Shown here: in pieces, positions 6,827 to 8,486 of the stretch
Layout of the letters: each line of letters starts with the position of its first letter
Numbering within the stretch: position 1 is the first letter of the stretch
Assembly: GCA_003525045.1 (NCBI GenBank)
Contig: DQGF01000359.1
Coordinates: 1,683 to 10,168 of the forward strand
From: Pseudomonas sp.
Lineage (GTDB): Bacteria; Pseudomonadota; Gammaproteobacteria; Pseudomonadales; Pseudomonadaceae
Direction: 5' to 3'
DNA length: 8,486 nucleotides
Program-made: the position numbers and the translations under genes
Notes under the pieces: model-generated
What the model saw: the letters and a program-made list of their open reading frames with translations, nothing else
Database searches by the model: none
What the model was told of the DNA's origin: nothing

Positions 6827-7168
6827 GGTCGAGTCTCTCAACTAGTCAGGGGATGAGCGCGAACGGTCTCAAGGCCGAAGGTCGCTCCTGGTGCTGGAGC
6901 ATTTGTCGTGCCGGTTATTGCCACCGTTCAATTTCCATATAAATCAACAGCTTGAAATGACTGATGGCAAACTGAAGTCGTGCAGGCTGCATGAGTCTGG
7001 AAATTGACTCATGCAGTTCGCGGCGTCGCCTTTTTACCCGGCGCAATACGTGGAAATTCAGCGTCGACCGCTGATCAGATTCGCCGCTCATGCAACTGAA
7101 CTCGTGGTTCTGCCTCGTTCCCTTAATACAGACAACCGATGTCTTTATTGACCAGTGAGGATGCAGCC
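6827..7168. other. Divergent intergenic region between hemerythrin and dehydrogenase genes
   Basis: These 342 bases contain no convincing gene; the 87-residue minus-strand frame at 6915-7178 runs into the dehydrogenase start and resembles nothing known. The region should hold promoters for both flanking genes. Visible elements: a perfect 11-bp inverted repeat near the midpoint (6987-7016), an extra half-copy CTCATGCA at 7087-7094, AATTTCC at 6930-6936 with GGAAATT at 6999-7005 and 7052-7058, the palindrome CTGATCAG at 7071-7078, and a short GCTCC/GGAGC hairpin at 6884-6900. A TTAATA at 7123-7128 could be a -10 box for the dehydrogenase, but no good -35 accompanies it. Confidence 0.6.
6987..7016. 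promoter_or_regulatory. Perfect 11-bp inverted repeat, possible operator or RNA hairpin
   Basis: CTGCATGAGTC (6987-6997) and GACTCATGCAG (7006-7016) are exact inverse complements around the 8-base loop TGGAAATT. Its centre (7001) is within about 4 bases of the midpoint of the divergent intergenic region. No T-tract follows directly on either strand, so it is not an obvious terminator. It could bind a dimeric regulator acting on both genes, or fold in RNA. Confidence 0.5.
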
Positions 7169-8392
7169 ATGCGCGCAATGACTTACCACGGAGCCCATGA
7201 CGTCAAAATCGAAACTGTTCCCGATCCCACCATAGAAGCACCTGACGACATCATTTTGCGGGTAACTGCCACCGCAATCTGCGGATCTGACTTGCATTTG
7301 TATCGAGGCAAGATCCCGACCGTGGAGCACGGCGACATCTTTGGTCATGAGTTCATGGGCATCGTTGAAGAAACCGGCTCGGCGGTGACTGCCGTGCAGC
7401 GCGGCGATCGGGTGGTGATTCCGTTTGTGATCGCGTGTGGCGAGTGCTTCTTTTGCCAGCGTGATCTGTTCGCCAGTTGTGAAACCACCAATACCGGCCG
7501 TGGCGCCATCATCAATAAAAAGGCGATTCCACCGCCCGCCGCCTTGTTCGGCTTCAGCCGCCTGTATGGCGGCATCCCGGGCGGGCAGGCAGAGCTGGTC
7601 AGGGTGCCCAAGGCCAACACTGGGCCCTTCAAGATTCCCGGGCTGCTGGCGGACGAGAAAGTGCTGTTCCTGTCGGACATCCTGCCAACGGCGTGGCAGG
7701 CGGTCCTCAACACCGGGATCGGGCCGGGTTCAAGCATTGCGATCTATGGCGCCGGGCCGGTGGGGTTATTGAGCGCGGCATGCGCGAAAATGTTCGGTGC
7801 CGAGCAAATCTTCATGGTCGACCATCACGACTATCGGCTGGCCTATGCCCAGCGCACCTATGGCGTGATTCCGATCAACTTTGATGACGATGATGATCCG
7901 GCCGACACCATCATTCGCCAGACGGCGGGCAGCCGTGGAGTGGACGCGGTGATCGATGCCGTAGGGTTCGAAGCCAAGGGCAGTACCACGGAGACGCTGC
8001 TCGCCACGCTGAAACTCGAAGGCAGCAGCGGCAAGGCGCTACGTCAATGCATCGCCGCCGTGCGCCGCGGCGGGGTGGTGAGTGTGCCGGGCGTCTACTC
8101 CGGGTTTATCCACGGCTTCCTGTTCGGCGATGCGTTCGACAAGGGCCTGACCTTCAAAATGGGCCAGACCCATGTGCAGCGCTATTTGCCGGAACTGCTC
8201 GGGCACATTGAAACCGGACGTCTGCAACCGGAAGCGATTATCACTCATCGCATGTCGCTGGAGCAGGTGGCGGAGGGTTACCGGATTTTCGACAAGAAAC
8301 AGGAGGAGTGCCGCAAGGTCATTCTGACGCCGGGTTCCAGTGATGTACCCCTGACCGAAAGTGTGGAGACCAGCGCGATACCGGCGCTATAG
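7169..8392 (+). CDS. Zinc-dependent alcohol dehydrogenase, formaldehyde-dehydrogenase-like (MDR superfamily)
   Basis: A 407-aa medium-chain dehydrogenase/reductase. The ATG at 7169 has GAGGA (7157-7161) seven bases upstream; an earlier in-frame ATG at 7139 has none. Catalytic zinc ligands are visible: Cys38 (ICGSDLH) and His60-Glu61 (GHEFMG). Structural zinc cysteines are 90, 93, 96 and 104 (ACGECFFCQ...SC). The Rossmann fold has GAGPVG (194-199), and Asp218 ends the second strand (MVDHHD), which favours NAD+ over NADP+. Length and the extended middle section fit the glutathione-independent formaldehyde-dehydrogenase-like branch, but the real substrate cannot be read. All zinc ligands are intact. 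An acidic run of five Asp (235-239 region) and a short polar C-terminal tail are minor oddities. It is divergent from the hemerythrin gene, so shared stress or growth-phase control is possible. Confidence 0.93.
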   Translation: MRAMTYHGAHDVKIETVPDPTIEAPDDIILRVTATAICGSDLHLYRGKIPTVEHGDIFGHEFMGIVEETGSAVTAVQRGDRVVIPFVIACGECFFCQRDLFASCETTNTGRGAIINKKAIPPPAALFGFSRLYGGIPGGQAELVRVPKANTGPFKIPGLLADEKVLFLSDILPTAWQAVLNTGIGPGSSIAIYGAGPVGLLSAACAKMFGAEQIFMVDHHDYRLAYAQRTYGVIPINFDDDDDPADTIIRQTAGSRGVDAVIDAVGFEAKGSTTETLLATLKLEGSSGKALRQCIAAVRRGGVVSVPGVYSGFIHGFLFGDAFDKGLTFKMGQTHVQRYLPELLGHIETGRLQPEAIITHRMSLEQVAEGYRIFDKKQEECRKVILTPGSSDVPLTESVETSAIPAL

Positions 8393-8404
8393 ATCGGCTT
8401 TTTT

Positions 8405-8470
8405 GTAGGAGCGAGGCTTGCCCGCGAAGGCATCTTCAAAATCGCCATCGCAAACAAGCCTCGCTCCTAC
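8405..8470. repeat. Palindromic intergenic repeat (GTAGGAGCGAGG type REP/REPIN)
   Basis: The arms GTAGGAGCGAGGCTTG (8405-8420) and CAAGCCTCGCTCCTAC (8455-8470) are perfect 16-base inverse complements. Inside, GCGAAGGC (8424-8431) pairs with GCCATCGC (8444-8451) with one mismatch, so the whole unit can fold into one long hairpin with a 3/3 internal loop. It is a different repeat class from the one at 6201-6313. It begins 12 bases after the dehydrogenase stop, just behind a run of six T (8399-8404). A further CTCCTAC ends the window (8480-8486), so another copy may follow. Confidence 0.75.
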
Positions 8471-8486
8471 GTGTGTGATCTCCTAC

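Noticed and set aside
6915..7178. An 87-residue minus-strand frame in the divergent intergenic region
   Set aside because: It would start inside the dehydrogenase gene, has no ribosome binding site and encodes a basic, unstructured-looking sequence across the palindrome.
8372..8404. Possible intrinsic terminator after the dehydrogenase (AGCGC/GCGCT stem, then six T)
   Set aside because: The short stem lies inside the last codons and is separated from the T-run by 10 bases, so the geometry is poor; the strong hairpin here follows the T-run instead of preceding it.

Overview
The window reads as chromosome of a Pseudomonas from the P. fluorescens complex. The grounds are dense GC-rich coding with a strong third-position G/C bias, a FAN1-type nuclease gene joined to an XPD-like helicase gene, and two kinds of short palindromic intergenic repeat of the type common in that group (a GGGAGC-TT-GCTCCC core and a GTAGGAGCGAGG core). 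This assignment rests on reading alone; no database was searched.

Layout. (1) 1-3042, plus strand: the 3' end of a FAN1-like VRR-NUC nuclease gene, then, through a 4-base stop/start overlap, a complete iron-sulphur DNA helicase gene (759 aa) that also carries an apparent RecB/Cas4-type nuclease active site at its N terminus. This looks like a DNA-repair operon. (2) 3043-3387: non-coding, with a long imperfect stem-loop just ahead of the next gene. (3) 3388-5310, plus: a soluble hybrid sensor kinase, PAS-PAS-HisKA-HATPase-REC, with two nearly duplicate PAS domains. (4) 5326-6186: two small membrane-protein genes in divergent orientation, a 79-aa three-helix protein on the minus strand and a protein of up to 202 aa with three predicted helices on the plus strand. 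(5) 6187-6349: a REPIN-like inverted pair of REP elements between convergent genes. (6) 6350-6826, minus: a hemerythrin HHE-domain protein. (7) 6827-7168: a divergent intergenic region with a perfect 11-bp inverted repeat close to its midpoint. (8) 7169-8392, plus: a zinc- and NAD-dependent alcohol/formaldehyde-dehydrogenase-like enzyme, followed by a second, different palindromic repeat at 8405-8470.

How the parts relate. The first two genes plausibly act together: a structure-specific nuclease and a 5'-3' type Fe-S helicase with its own nuclease domain are a sensible pair for processing branched or crosslinked DNA. The kinase stands alone, with a fused receiver and no adjacent partner regulator. 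The hemerythrin and dehydrogenase genes share one intergenic region and may be co-regulated, which is inference from geometry only. There are no tRNA, rRNA, CRISPR, prophage or transposase genes in the window. I do not see a clearly undescribed system. The best leads are the nuclease/helicase-nuclease operon, the leader stem-loop of the kinase, the central palindrome between hemerythrin and dehydrogenase, and the uncharacterised divergent membrane-protein pair.
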